DNA of 64,000 nt from MAG-120531 sp038125995. GTDB taxonomy: Bacteria; Bacteroidota; Bacteroidia; Flavobacteriales; Flavobacteriaceae. Positions 54,990-62,823 of the stretch are shown here, piece after piece; the first letter of the stretch is position 1, and each line of letters opens with the position of its first letter. Made by a program: the position numbers and the translations under genes. The stretch covers positions 62,001 to 126,000 of the forward strand of contig JAYPEX010000006.1 in assembly GCA_038125995.1 (NCBI GenBank), read 5' to 3'. The notes beneath the pieces are model-generated. The model was not told where the DNA came from. It saw nothing but the letters and a program-made list of their open reading frames with translations, and did not search any database.

Positions 54990-55033
54990 TATTTTCGTAT
55001 TTTCTAAATTTTATTTTCGGAATTACGAAAATA
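54990..55033 (-). promoter_or_regulatory. Candidate metal-regulator operator (TATTTTCG half sites)
   Basis: Plus-strand TATTTTCG occurs at 54990-54997 and 55012-55019, and its inverse CGAAAATA at 55026-55033. The last two form a perfect eight-base inverted repeat with a six-base spacer. The first half site lies in the -33 region of the predicted promoter. Autoregulation by the DtxR-type protein is inferred. Confidence 0.45.
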
Positions 55034-55067
55034 AACATCACAATTAATTTATATTCAATATTTTATA

Positions 55068-56039
55068 CTAAATAATTCTATTCATTAAAAAAGATGCTAA
55101 TGAGTTGAGTTCTTGTTTATTTTGAGAATCGACCGATAGTTGATCTAAAAAGTCAAAAGCGCTATTGGTATATTGCTCAATCAGTGATAACGTTTCTGTT
55201 TTAGCACCCGAATCATTAAAAATGGATTTAACATCCTCGATTTTTTGTTGAGAATCGTCTCTTAATTGATATAAATTCAATAATTGATCTCTTAGATTGG
55301 AATTGGAACGCTTGAGCGCTTCAATATAGAGGATGGTTTTTTTGTTATTGATAATATCACCTCCGATACGCTTTCCAAAGTGTTCTGCATTACCAAAACT
55401 GTCGAGATAGTCATCTTGTAACTGAAATGCGATTCCCAAATCAATTCCAAACTTATAAATCAACTCAGCATCTTTTTCACTTGCCTTAGCTATAAGGGCT
55501 CCCATTTTCAAAGAGGCTCCAAGCAGAACGGCAGTCTTTAAACGTATCATCTCTACATAGTCTTCTTTGCTAACTTCGTTTAGGGTTTCAAAATCCACAT
55601 CGTATTGCTGTCCCTCACAAACTTCGATGGCAGTCTGACTAAGCAATTGCGTCAGGGGTTTAAAAAGTTCTGCTGGATAAACATCCAACTGTTGATATGC
55701 TTTAACCAAGAGGGCGTCTCCTGATAAAATTCCCACATTTTCATTCCATTTTTTGTGAACAGTTTCCTGGCCTCTTCTCACATCAGCTTGATCCATAATA
55801 TCGTCGTGAATCAACGAAAAATTGTGAAAATACTCAACGGCCATCGCAGCTTGTAACGCCTTGTTAGGATCCACGTTAAAAAGATCGCAGCTCATCAGCG
55901 CCAATAGGGGCCTGATTCGCTTTCCACCTATTCCCAAAATGTAGCGAAGTGGATCGTATAACTGATTTGGATTGGCGGGAAACTCAGCCTGATTTAGACG
56001 AGCATCCAAGATCGCTTTTAGTTCATTAAAGGTATGCAT
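55068..56039 (-). CDS. Polyprenyl (trans-prenyl) diphosphate synthase
   Basis: 323 residues, all-alpha isoprenyl synthase. The first Asp-rich motif is HDDIMDQADVRRG (DDxxD at residues 79-83) and the second is LQDDYLD. GGKRIRP and KKTILYIEAL lie at the usual binding positions. It elongates allylic diphosphates with isopentenyl diphosphate; length and motifs fit farnesyl or geranylgeranyl diphosphate synthase, but chain length is not certain. It is monocistronic, with a -7 box 18 bases upstream of the ATG, and diverges from the TetR operon. Confidence 0.9.
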   Translation of the reverse strand: MHTFNELKAILDARLNQAEFPANPNQLYDPLRYILGIGGKRIRPLLALMSCDLFNVDPNKALQAAMAVEYFHNFSLIHDDIMDQADVRRGQETVHKKWNENVGILSGDALLVKAYQQLDVYPAELFKPLTQLLSQTAIEVCEGQQYDVDFETLNEVSKEDYVEMIRLKTAVLLGASLKMGALIAKASEKDAELIYKFGIDLGIAFQLQDDYLDSFGNAEHFGKRIGGDIINNKKTILYIEALKRSNSNLRDQLLNLYQLRDDSQQKIEDVKSIFNDSGAKTETLSLIEQYTNSAFDFLDQLSVDSQNKQELNSLASFLMNRII

Positions 56040-56056
56040 CTTGTGAAGTGTTTAAA

Positions 56057-56064
56057 CAAAAGTA
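56057..56064 (-). promoter_or_regulatory. TAnnTTTG -7 promoter box for the prenyl synthase
   Basis: TACTTTTG on the minus strand, 18 bases upstream of the ATG at 56039. Confidence 0.45.
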
Positions 56065-56130
56065 AGCAAACTCCCTACAAACTACTAAGACAGAATTCAT
56101 TTCTCAATGTTAAAATAATGTAAAAACTTT

Positions 56131-56158
56131 GGAAACTTTTACAGTTTTAAAAGTTTCC
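56131..56158 (+). promoter_or_regulatory. Candidate TetR operator of the efflux operon
   Basis: GGAAACTTTT and AAAAGTTTCC are perfect ten-base arms separated by eight bases. The repeat ends six bases before the -7 box at 56164, so it covers the -33 region. A TetR dimer bound here would block transcription of its own operon. Confidence 0.55.
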
Positions 56159-56163
56159 ATTCG

Positions 56164-56171
56164 TATATTTG
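56164..56171 (+). promoter_or_regulatory. TAnnTTTG -7 promoter box for the tetR-RND operon
   Basis: TATATTTG lies ten bases before the ATG at 56181. It is a perfect consensus with a very short leader, and the upstream inverted repeat overlaps its -33 region. Confidence 0.5.
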
Positions 56172-56180
56172 CAGCCTGAA

Positions 56181-56780
56181 ATGAAGGACAAAATTATACA
56201 TAAGGCCACAGAGATGTTTTTAAACTTCGGGTTTAAGAGCGTTACCATGGATGACATTGCCAGTGAACTTGGTATGTCCAAAAAAACTATTTATATCAAT
56301 TTCTGCAATAAAACTAAATTGATAAAAGCGGTATCGGATCACTTGTACAACACCATTGGACATGGAATTTCTGAGATTAGGTCTCAAAATTTAGATCCTA
56401 TTGAAGAACTCATTGTTGTCAAAGACTTTGTGAATCAAAACTTAAACGACGAAAAATCCTCTCCGATATTTCAGTTGCACAAATACTACCCTAAACTTTT
56501 TAAAGAGATGATGAAAAAACAACGTGAAATGGTTGAAGACATCATCGTATCAAATATTAAAAGTGGTATTCAAACAGGAGTATACCGAAAGGAAATCAAC
56601 AAAGAATTTGTATGGAGAATCTATTTTGACGGTGTCAATATCATTAAAAATGATGACCTGTTTCCACCGAGTACGTTCTCCAAAAAAGACGTCAACACCA
56701 TGTTCTTGGAGTATCATTTAAGGGCACTAGTTACAGATCAAGGATTGAAAAAATTAAATGAATTATTAAATAACAAATGA
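56181..56780 (+). CDS. TetR-family transcriptional regulator
   Basis: 199 residues from the ATG at 56181; a TTG at 56169 is in frame but overlaps the promoter box. The N-terminal HTH reads KDKIIHKATEMFLNFGFKSVTMDDIASELGMSKKTIYINFCNKTKLIKAV (residues ~2-50, quoted in pieces elsewhere), typical of TetR. The C-terminal ligand-binding part is helical and not identifiable. It is translationally coupled to tolC (ATGA overlap) and should repress the efflux operon that follows until a substrate binds; the palindrome at 56131 is its likely site. The ligand is unknown. Confidence 0.9.
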   Translation: MKDKIIHKATEMFLNFGFKSVTMDDIASELGMSKKTIYINFCNKTKLIKAVSDHLYNTIGHGISEIRSQNLDPIEELIVVKDFVNQNLNDEKSSPIFQLHKYYPKLFKEMMKKQREMVEDIIVSNIKSGIQTGVYRKEINKEFVWRIYFDGVNIIKNDDLFPPSTFSKKDVNTMFLEYHLRALVTDQGLKKLNELLNNK

Positions 56781-58096
56781 AAAACGTACTTACATTTTGC
56801 TTAAGTCTCTTAAGTATGAGTGTCATGGCTCAAGAAGCAAAAGAATTCAGTCTTACAGAAGCTTTAGATTTTGCTTTAGAACACAATGCTCAAATGATCA
56901 ATGCTGATCGAGATGTGCAAGCAGCTTATGCTCAAAAATGGTCTACGATGGCTATTGGACTTCCTCAAATTAGCGCTTCAGGATCCTATCAAAACCAATT
57001 GAAAAGACCCGTCTCTCTTTTACCAGGAGAATTTTTTGGAGGAGAGCCAGGAACCTATGTTCCGATAACTTTTGGTCAAAAACAACAAATGAGCGCTTCT
57101 GCAACACTTAATCAAAAGCTTTTTGACGGTTCTTATATCGTAGGAGTGCAAGCGATCAAAACCTTTTTCGATATCAGTGCCAATGCGAAAGAAAAAACAC
57201 AGAAAGAAATCAAAAAAGCAGTGGTTAATGCCTATGGTAGTGTGCTCTTAATCGACGAAAGTGTCTCCATCGTCAACGACAATTTAAAGGTGCTCAAAGA
57301 GAATATAAACGAAACTCAAGCGCTCTTAAATCAGGGTTTTGCTGAAGAAGAACAACTGGAACAATTGGAGATTACACTACTTCAATTAGAAAGTCAAAAA
57401 CGCAATATTCTTCAACTACAATCCATAGCGAAACAGTCGTTTAACCTCCTTTTAGGAAGGTCCTTAACGGAACCATTTGTTCTTACAGACAATTTAGAAA
57501 CCTTAGCAGCACAACATTTGCTCGAAGAGCCCCTAGAGGAGTTTCGTCTCGAAAACAGTATTGATTATCAAATTGCATGGAATCAAAAAGAACAAAAGCG
57601 TTTGGAGCTCAAATTAGAAAAATCAAAGTACTTACCTACCCTCAATGCCTTTGTAAATTATTCCACCAATGCATTTGGAAATGACTTTGAGTTCTTTTCA
57701 ACTACTCAAGAATGGTTTGATGCCTCCATCTTGGGAGTGAACCTCAATGTCCCCATTTTTTCATCATTTATGAAAAGAGCCAATACCAAGATGAAAAAGA
57801 TTCAATTCGAGCAGTCGAAAACACTCTTAAATCAAAAGGCAAAACAAGTGAGTCTTGAATATCAACAAGCCAAAAGTCAATTTGAGTTAGATGTTGCCAA
57901 TTACGACTCCTCCAAGCTCAACTTGGACTTATCCGAACGTATAGCAACCAAAAATACCATTAAATACAAAGAAGGAGTTGCTTCTAGTTTTGAACTCAGA
58001 CAAGCCCAATTACAACTCTATCAAGCCCAACGTGAATACTTAGAATCGATGTTGGCATTGATTAACAGCAAAACCTTATTAGAAACCTTAAATTAA
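56777..58096 (+). CDS. TolC-family outer-membrane efflux protein
   Basis: 439 residues with a signal peptide to ~VMAQ. It has the duplicated TolC layout: two strands-plus-coiled-coil repeats, with SLTEALDFALEHNAQMINADRDVQAAYAQK at the start of repeat one and YQQAKSQFELDVANYDSSKLNLDLSERI in repeat two. The end, ASSFELRQAQLQLYQAQREYLESMLALINSKTLLETL, is characteristic. It forms the trimeric exit duct for the RND pump. It overlaps tetR by four bases, with the adaptor 24 bases downstream. Confidence 0.9.
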   Translation: MKNVLTFCLSLLSMSVMAQEAKEFSLTEALDFALEHNAQMINADRDVQAAYAQKWSTMAIGLPQISASGSYQNQLKRPVSLLPGEFFGGEPGTYVPITFGQKQQMSASATLNQKLFDGSYIVGVQAIKTFFDISANAKEKTQKEIKKAVVNAYGSVLLIDESVSIVNDNLKVLKENINETQALLNQGFAEEEQLEQLEITLLQLESQKRNILQLQSIAKQSFNLLLGRSLTEPFVLTDNLETLAAQHLLEEPLEEFRLENSIDYQIAWNQKEQKRLELKLEKSKYLPTLNAFVNYSTNAFGNDFEFFSTTQEWFDASILGVNLNVPIFSSFMKRANTKMKKIQFEQSKTLLNQKAKQVSLEYQQAKSQFELDVANYDSSKLNLDLSERIATKNTIKYKEGVASSFELRQAQLQLYQAQREYLESMLALINSKTLLETLN

Positions 58097-58120
58097 TCGC
58101 ACTACCTATATTACATCACT

Positions 58121-59269
58121 ATGAAAAAAATAATCGCCATCCTCGCTTTTGGAATGCTCGTAACCTCCTGTGGAGAGAACGCTGAGTCATCTAATGACCT
58201 CAATTCCTTGAAGGCTCTCAAGTCAGAAATTATGGAGCAGCAAAACACCCTTGCTCAACAACTTTCAGAAGTAGAAGCAGCCATCAAAGCTATTGAAGGA
58301 TTTGACAATCTTCCTCTTGTTTCAACAAAGAAACTAGCTGTAGAATCTTTTGATCACTACGTCCAACTTCAAGGAAATATCACCACCAAAGAAAACGTTT
58401 TGATTTATCCTGAACTTTCAGGGACCCTCTTAAAGGTGTATGTCAAAAAGGGAGACCGTGTGCAAAAAGGAACGATTTTAGCTGAGATTGACAATGGAGG
58501 ATTGAGTAATCAATTAGAACAATTGAGAGCCGCTGCGGCTTTAGCGAAAACAACTTTTGAGCGTCAAGCGAAGCTGTGGGAACAAAAAATTGGTTCTGAA
58601 ATTCAGTACTTACAAACTAAAGCTCAGTATGAGTCTCAACAAAACGCTGTAGCGCAATTGGAAAAAACCCTTGCCAAGGCGATTGTCAAAGCTCCTTTTT
58701 CAGGTATTGTAGATCAACTGCTTCAAGACCCTGGAGTAGTTGTGGCTCCAGGACCGAATGCTGCCCTGTTTAGAATTATCAATTTGGAGCATATGTATGT
58801 TACGGTAGATGCCCCCGAACGTTATTTAGGATCTGTAAAAAAAGGAGGCAAAGCGATTGTTGAAATTCCTGTGTTGTCGAAACGCATCGAAACAAAGGTG
58901 CGTCAAACCGGAAATTATATTGCCGCTTCCAATCGCTCCTTTGAAGTAGAGATTGGTATTCCTAATGATGACCAAAGCATTAAACCCAACTTAAATGCTA
59001 AAGTGCTCATCAACGATTACAGCAATAACAATGCAATTTTAGTTCCGCTTTCCGTTATTTCTGAAAATGCAGAAGGGGAACAATACGTATACACCATCAG
59101 CACTACAGAGCACGAAGGAGTCGATATCGCTCACCGAAGAATTATCACCACAGGAGCGAGTGATGGAGAACGCATCGAAGTGCTATCAGGTTTAGAAGCT
59201 GGAGACCAAATAGTCATCGAAGGTGCTCGTAAGCTTAAAGATGGTCAACACATTAAAGTATTAAACTAA
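58121..59269 (+). CDS. RND efflux periplasmic adaptor (HlyD/AcrA-like lipoprotein)
   Basis: 382 residues with a lipoprotein leader (GMLVTSC), anchoring it to the inner membrane. A coiled coil (~25-65 and ~130-180) brackets the lipoyl domain (IYPELSGTLLKVYVKKGDRVQKGTILAEID; IVKAPFSGIVDQLLQDPGVVV). A beta-barrel domain (YVTVDAPERYLGSVKKG) and the membrane-proximal end (GLEAGDQIVIEGARKLKDGQ) follow. It links the TolC duct to the pump. It starts 24 bases after tolC and ends one base before the pump gene, so the operon is complete. Confidence 0.92.
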   Translation: MKKIIAILAFGMLVTSCGENAESSNDLNSLKALKSEIMEQQNTLAQQLSEVEAAIKAIEGFDNLPLVSTKKLAVESFDHYVQLQGNITTKENVLIYPELSGTLLKVYVKKGDRVQKGTILAEIDNGGLSNQLEQLRAAAALAKTTFERQAKLWEQKIGSEIQYLQTKAQYESQQNAVAQLEKTLAKAIVKAPFSGIVDQLLQDPGVVVAPGPNAALFRIINLEHMYVTVDAPERYLGSVKKGGKAIVEIPVLSKRIETKVRQTGNYIAASNRSFEVEIGIPNDDQSIKPNLNAKVLINDYSNNNAILVPLSVISENAEGEQYVYTISTTEHEGVDIAHRRIITTGASDGERIEVLSGLEAGDQIVIEGARKLKDGQHIKVLN

Positions 59270-59270
59270 G

Positions 59271-62200
59271 ATGAGTAAACAGAAAAAAAATGTTGAAAAA
59301 ATCTTTCGACCATCCTCTTGGTCGATTGATAACAGTTCCATCATCTATGTGATGATTGCAATTTTTCTCTATCTAGGAGTCAAAGCCTATTTTGATTTGC
59401 CAAGAGAAGCCTTTCCTGAAATTAAACAGACCAATATCTATGTTTCGGTTCCTTATCCAGGGAACTCAGCTGAAGATATTGAACGACTCATCGTCGATCC
59501 TTTAGAAGAGGAATTAGAGGGGCTGAGTAATTTGTTGGATATTACTTCGACCTCTCAGCAAGATTACGGAATGATCTTGGTGGAGTTCGATGAAAATATT
59601 TCGATTGCCGAAGCCAAACAACGCGTCAAAGACAAGGTTGATTCTAAAAAAGCTTCTGAAGACTGGCCTACTTTTAACAACTCAAAGGTAGAGCCCAATG
59701 TCTTTGACCTCAACCTATCTGAGGAAATGCCGATTATGAATATCAACCTCACAGGAGATTATACGGTACAACAGCTCAACGATTACGCCGAACTTCTTCA
59801 AGAAAAAATTGAAGAGTTACCTGAAATTAAAGCAGCTGATATTAGAGGCGTTCAAAACAAAGAAGTTGAGGTGGCCGTTGACATTTACAAAATGATGGCC
59901 GCTAAAGTGAGCTTTAACGATATCGCTCAATCGATTGCCAACAACAATATGACCATTTCTGCAGGAAATCTGATTCAATCAGGACAGCGTCGTTCAGTTC
60001 GTGTCATCGGTGAAATCAACCACCCGTCCGAACTCGAAGATTTTGTTGTAAAATCAGAGCAAAAAACCATCTATCTCAAAGATATTGCAAGCGTTTCATT
60101 TAGAGACACAGATCGCACCACTTATGCGAGAATGTACGATCAAAACGTAGTGATGCTCGATGTCAAAAAAAGATCTGGAGAGAATACGATTCAGGCATCC
60201 GATGCGATTAATGAAATTATCAAACAGGCACAACAATCAGAATTTCCATCTGATTTGAAAATCATCATTGCCAACGACCTCTCTTCCCAAACCCTCAATC
60301 AAGTAGATGACCTTGTAAACAACATCATTTTTGGGATTATCCTCGTGGTGACCGTACTGATGTTTTTCCTAGGATTTAGAAACGCACTTTTTGTAGGATT
60401 TGCAATCCCAATGTCGATGTTCATGTCCTTTATGGTGATTTCACTTTTAGGATATACACTTAACACCATGATTCTCTTTGGTATGATTATGGGATTGGGG
60501 ATGTTGGTTGACAACGGTATTGTTGTAGTAGAAAACGTCTATCGTTTGATGGACGAGGGAATGTCTCGAAAAGAAGCTGCAAAAAAGGGAATCTCTGAAA
60601 TCGCTTATCCGATCATTGTATCGACAGCAACAACAGTAGCGGCCTTTGTTCCACTTGGATTATGGCCTGGTATCATGGGGAACTTCATGAAGTTCTTCCC
60701 AATTACCTTGTCCATTGTTCTAGGATCATCCCTCATCGTAGCGATTTTTATGAACTCGATGTTAGTATCCCAATTTATGGATACTTCGGATAAAAACTTA
60801 TCTAAAAAACAACTCTATCGAATCTCAGCCATCCTCGGTGGTTTTGGACTGTTGATTTTTATTGTTGGAGGCCCCGTTAAAGGATTGGGTACCTTGATGA
60901 TTGCTACAGCGGCCATGTTCTGGATCTATAAATACGTTCTCAAGAAAACCGCCTTGCGATTTCAAAAAAATACGTTGGTTAAAATTGAAAATTTCTACGA
61001 AACTTCACTTAAAAATGCTCTTAGGGGAGGTAGAATGTATTGGTATGCTGGAGTCACGTTCTTGATCCTACTCCTTTCATTTGTATTCTTTGGAGCTTCT
61101 GTTGGAAGTGGACGTACTAAGATTGAATTTTTTCCAGATAATATTCCGAACCAAATTGTTGTCTATATCGAATATCCTCAAGGAACAGACATCGAAAAGA
61201 CCAACGATATGACCCAACAAATAGAAAAGGCTTTTTACGAGGTCATTTTGGATCCGATCTATTACGATGGAGATGACAACTTTATGGTACAGAGCTCCAT
61301 TTCTCAAGTAGGAGAAGGTGCCGGCAACCCAATGACTGATGCAGGTTCTTCTGCTGAAATGCCTCATAGAGGTAAAATTACTGCTTCGATGCGCGAGTTT
61401 AAATACCGTCAAGGCATGGACTCTGAAGCCTTGAGAAAAAAGGTGCAAGAAGCTTTGAGTGGCAGATTTCCAGGAGTGGCCATCTCAGTCGAAAAAGACT
61501 CTAAAGGACCTCCAGTGGGGTATCCAATCAATATTGAACTCTCTGGAGATGATTACGACGCCTTAATCCTTGCAGCTGAGTCCATGCGCAACTATATCGA
61601 GGATAAAAATATCCCTGGTATTGAGGAATTAAAAGTGAATGTCAACAAGGGAAACCCCTCTATGCGCGTTGTCGTTGACAAAGAAAAAGCCGGGGCATTA
61701 GGGGTCAAACTCGGACAAGTAGGAATGCAGTTAAGACGTTCCCTCTTTGGAGAAAAAGCAGGTATCTACAAAGAAGATGGTGAAAACTACGATATCAATA
61801 TTCGCTTTGATGAAAATTCTAGATATGATGCCTCTGCCCTCTTCAATCAAAATATCGTTTTTAGAGATCCAGCCGATGGGCAAATCAAAGAAATTCCTAT
61901 TTCAGCAATTGCAACAAGAGAAAATACCTCGGGATACAGCTCGATTAAACACATCAGGGGGAAGCGTGTAGTCACCGTTTATTCAGGATTAGAGCCAGGT
62001 TATACTGATGCAGGTGCCATCGTTGATCAGATCCAACAATTAATGAAGAATTACAAGGGAATTCCCAGTGATATTCACATTGATTATACAGGTCAGTTAG
62101 AAGAACAAAACAAACAGATGCAGTTTTTAATGGGGGCCTTCTTTACTGGACTTGGACTCATCATGCTCCTATTGATTTTCCAATTTGGTGGTATTTCGAA

Positions 62201-62741
62201 GCCGATCATCATTATGATTGCTATTTTCTTGAGCTTTATCGGTGTCTTTGGAGGATTGATTATCACCGGGTGGAGTTTTGTCATCATGATGACCATGATG
62301 GGGATCATTTCACTAGCAGGTATTGTAGTTAATAACGGAGTGGTACTATTGGATTACGCTCAACTTCTCATTGATCGATTTAAAGTAGAGGCCTCTATTG
62401 ATGAAGAAACCCTTCTGAATAAAGAGCAGTTAGTTCCACTGATTGTTCAAGCGGGGAAAGCTCGTTTAAGACCCGTATTGCTTACCGCGATAACTACAGT
62501 CTTAGGGTTAATTCCACTTGCGATTGGACTCAATATTGATTTCTTTTCACTATTTAGCCAATTCAATCCTCACATCTATATAGGAGGGGATAATGTCATC
62601 TTTTGGGGACCTCTTGCGTGGACCGTTATTTTTGGTCTGATTGTAGCGACCTTTTTGACCTTAATCATTGTCCCAGTACTTTTCTATATCAGTTACCGAA
62701 TGAAATGGTGGATTTTTAAAAATAGACGATTTGAAAGCTAA
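59271..62741 (+). CDS. RND efflux pump inner-membrane permease
   Basis: 1156 residues, about twelve helices with two large periplasmic loops. Pump hallmarks include VSVPYPGNSAEDIERLIVDPLEEEL in loop 1, GFAIPMSMFMSFMVISLLGYTLNTM and MGLGMLVDNGIVVVENVYRLMDEG in helices 3-4. The proton relay differs from AcrB: the Asp-Asp pair is Asp414-Asn415, and the helix-10 Lys is Asn (GIVVNNGVVLLDYAQ near residue 1021). Such changes are common in non-AcrB subgroups. It is the third gene of the TetR-TolC-adaptor operon and exports small hydrophobic or toxic compounds. The exact substrates cannot be read from sequence. Confidence 0.92.
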   Translation: MSKQKKNVEKIFRPSSWSIDNSSIIYVMIAIFLYLGVKAYFDLPREAFPEIKQTNIYVSVPYPGNSAEDIERLIVDPLEEELEGLSNLLDITSTSQQDYGMILVEFDENISIAEAKQRVKDKVDSKKASEDWPTFNNSKVEPNVFDLNLSEEMPIMNINLTGDYTVQQLNDYAELLQEKIEELPEIKAADIRGVQNKEVEVAVDIYKMMAAKVSFNDIAQSIANNNMTISAGNLIQSGQRRSVRVIGEINHPSELEDFVVKSEQKTIYLKDIASVSFRDTDRTTYARMYDQNVVMLDVKKRSGENTIQASDAINEIIKQAQQSEFPSDLKIIIANDLSSQTLNQVDDLVNNIIFGIILVVTVLMFFLGFRNALFVGFAIPMSMFMSFMVISLLGYTLNTMILFGMIMGLGMLVDNGIVVVENVYRLMDEGMSRKEAAKKGISEIAYPIIVSTATTVAAFVPLGLWPGIMGNFMKFFPITLSIVLGSSLIVAIFMNSMLVSQFMDTSDKNLSKKQLYRISAILGGFGLLIFIVGGPVKGLGTLMIATAAMFWIYKYVLKKTALRFQKNTLVKIENFYETSLKNALRGGRMYWYAGVTFLILLLSFVFFGASVGSGRTKIEFFPDNIPNQIVVYIEYPQGTDIEKTNDMTQQIEKAFYEVILDPIYYDGDDNFMVQSSISQVGEGAGNPMTDAGSSAEMPHRGKITASMREFKYRQGMDSEALRKKVQEALSGRFPGVAISVEKDSKGPPVGYPINIELSGDDYDALILAAESMRNYIEDKNIPGIEELKVNVNKGNPSMRVVVDKEKAGALGVKLGQVGMQLRRSLFGEKAGIYKEDGENYDINIRFDENSRYDASALFNQNIVFRDPADGQIKEIPISAIATRENTSGYSSIKHIRGKRVVTVYSGLEPGYTDAGAIVDQIQQLMKNYKGIPSDIHIDYTGQLEEQNKQMQFLMGAFFTGLGLIMLLLIFQFGGISKPIIIMIAIFLSFIGVFGGLIITGWSFVIMMTMMGIISLAGIVVNNGVVLLDYAQLLIDRFKVEASIDEETLLNKEQLVPLIVQAGKARLRPVLLTAITTVLGLIPLAIGLNIDFFSLFSQFNPHIYIGGDNVIFWGPLAWTVIFGLIVATFLTLIIVPVLFYISYRMKWWIFKNRRFES

Positions 62742-62765
62742 GGACTAGGAATCACAAAAGCGTAG

Positions 62766-62791
62766 AAAAGAAGGCTCAACAGCCTTCTTTT
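62766..62791 (+). terminator. Intrinsic terminator after the RND operon
   Basis: AAAAGAAGGCT and AGCCTTCTTTT are perfect 11-base arms around CAAC, leading into a T-run, 25 bases after the pump stop. Confidence 0.85.
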
Positions 62792-62797
62792 TTTTTG

Positions 62798-62805
62798 TAT
62801 TTTTG
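62798..62805 (+). promoter_or_regulatory. TAnnTTTG -7 promoter box for aspS
   Basis: TATTTTTG lies 18 bases before the aspS ATG, directly after the RND operon terminator. Confidence 0.45.
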
Positions 62806-62823
62806 CCTCCATAATTTAATCAT

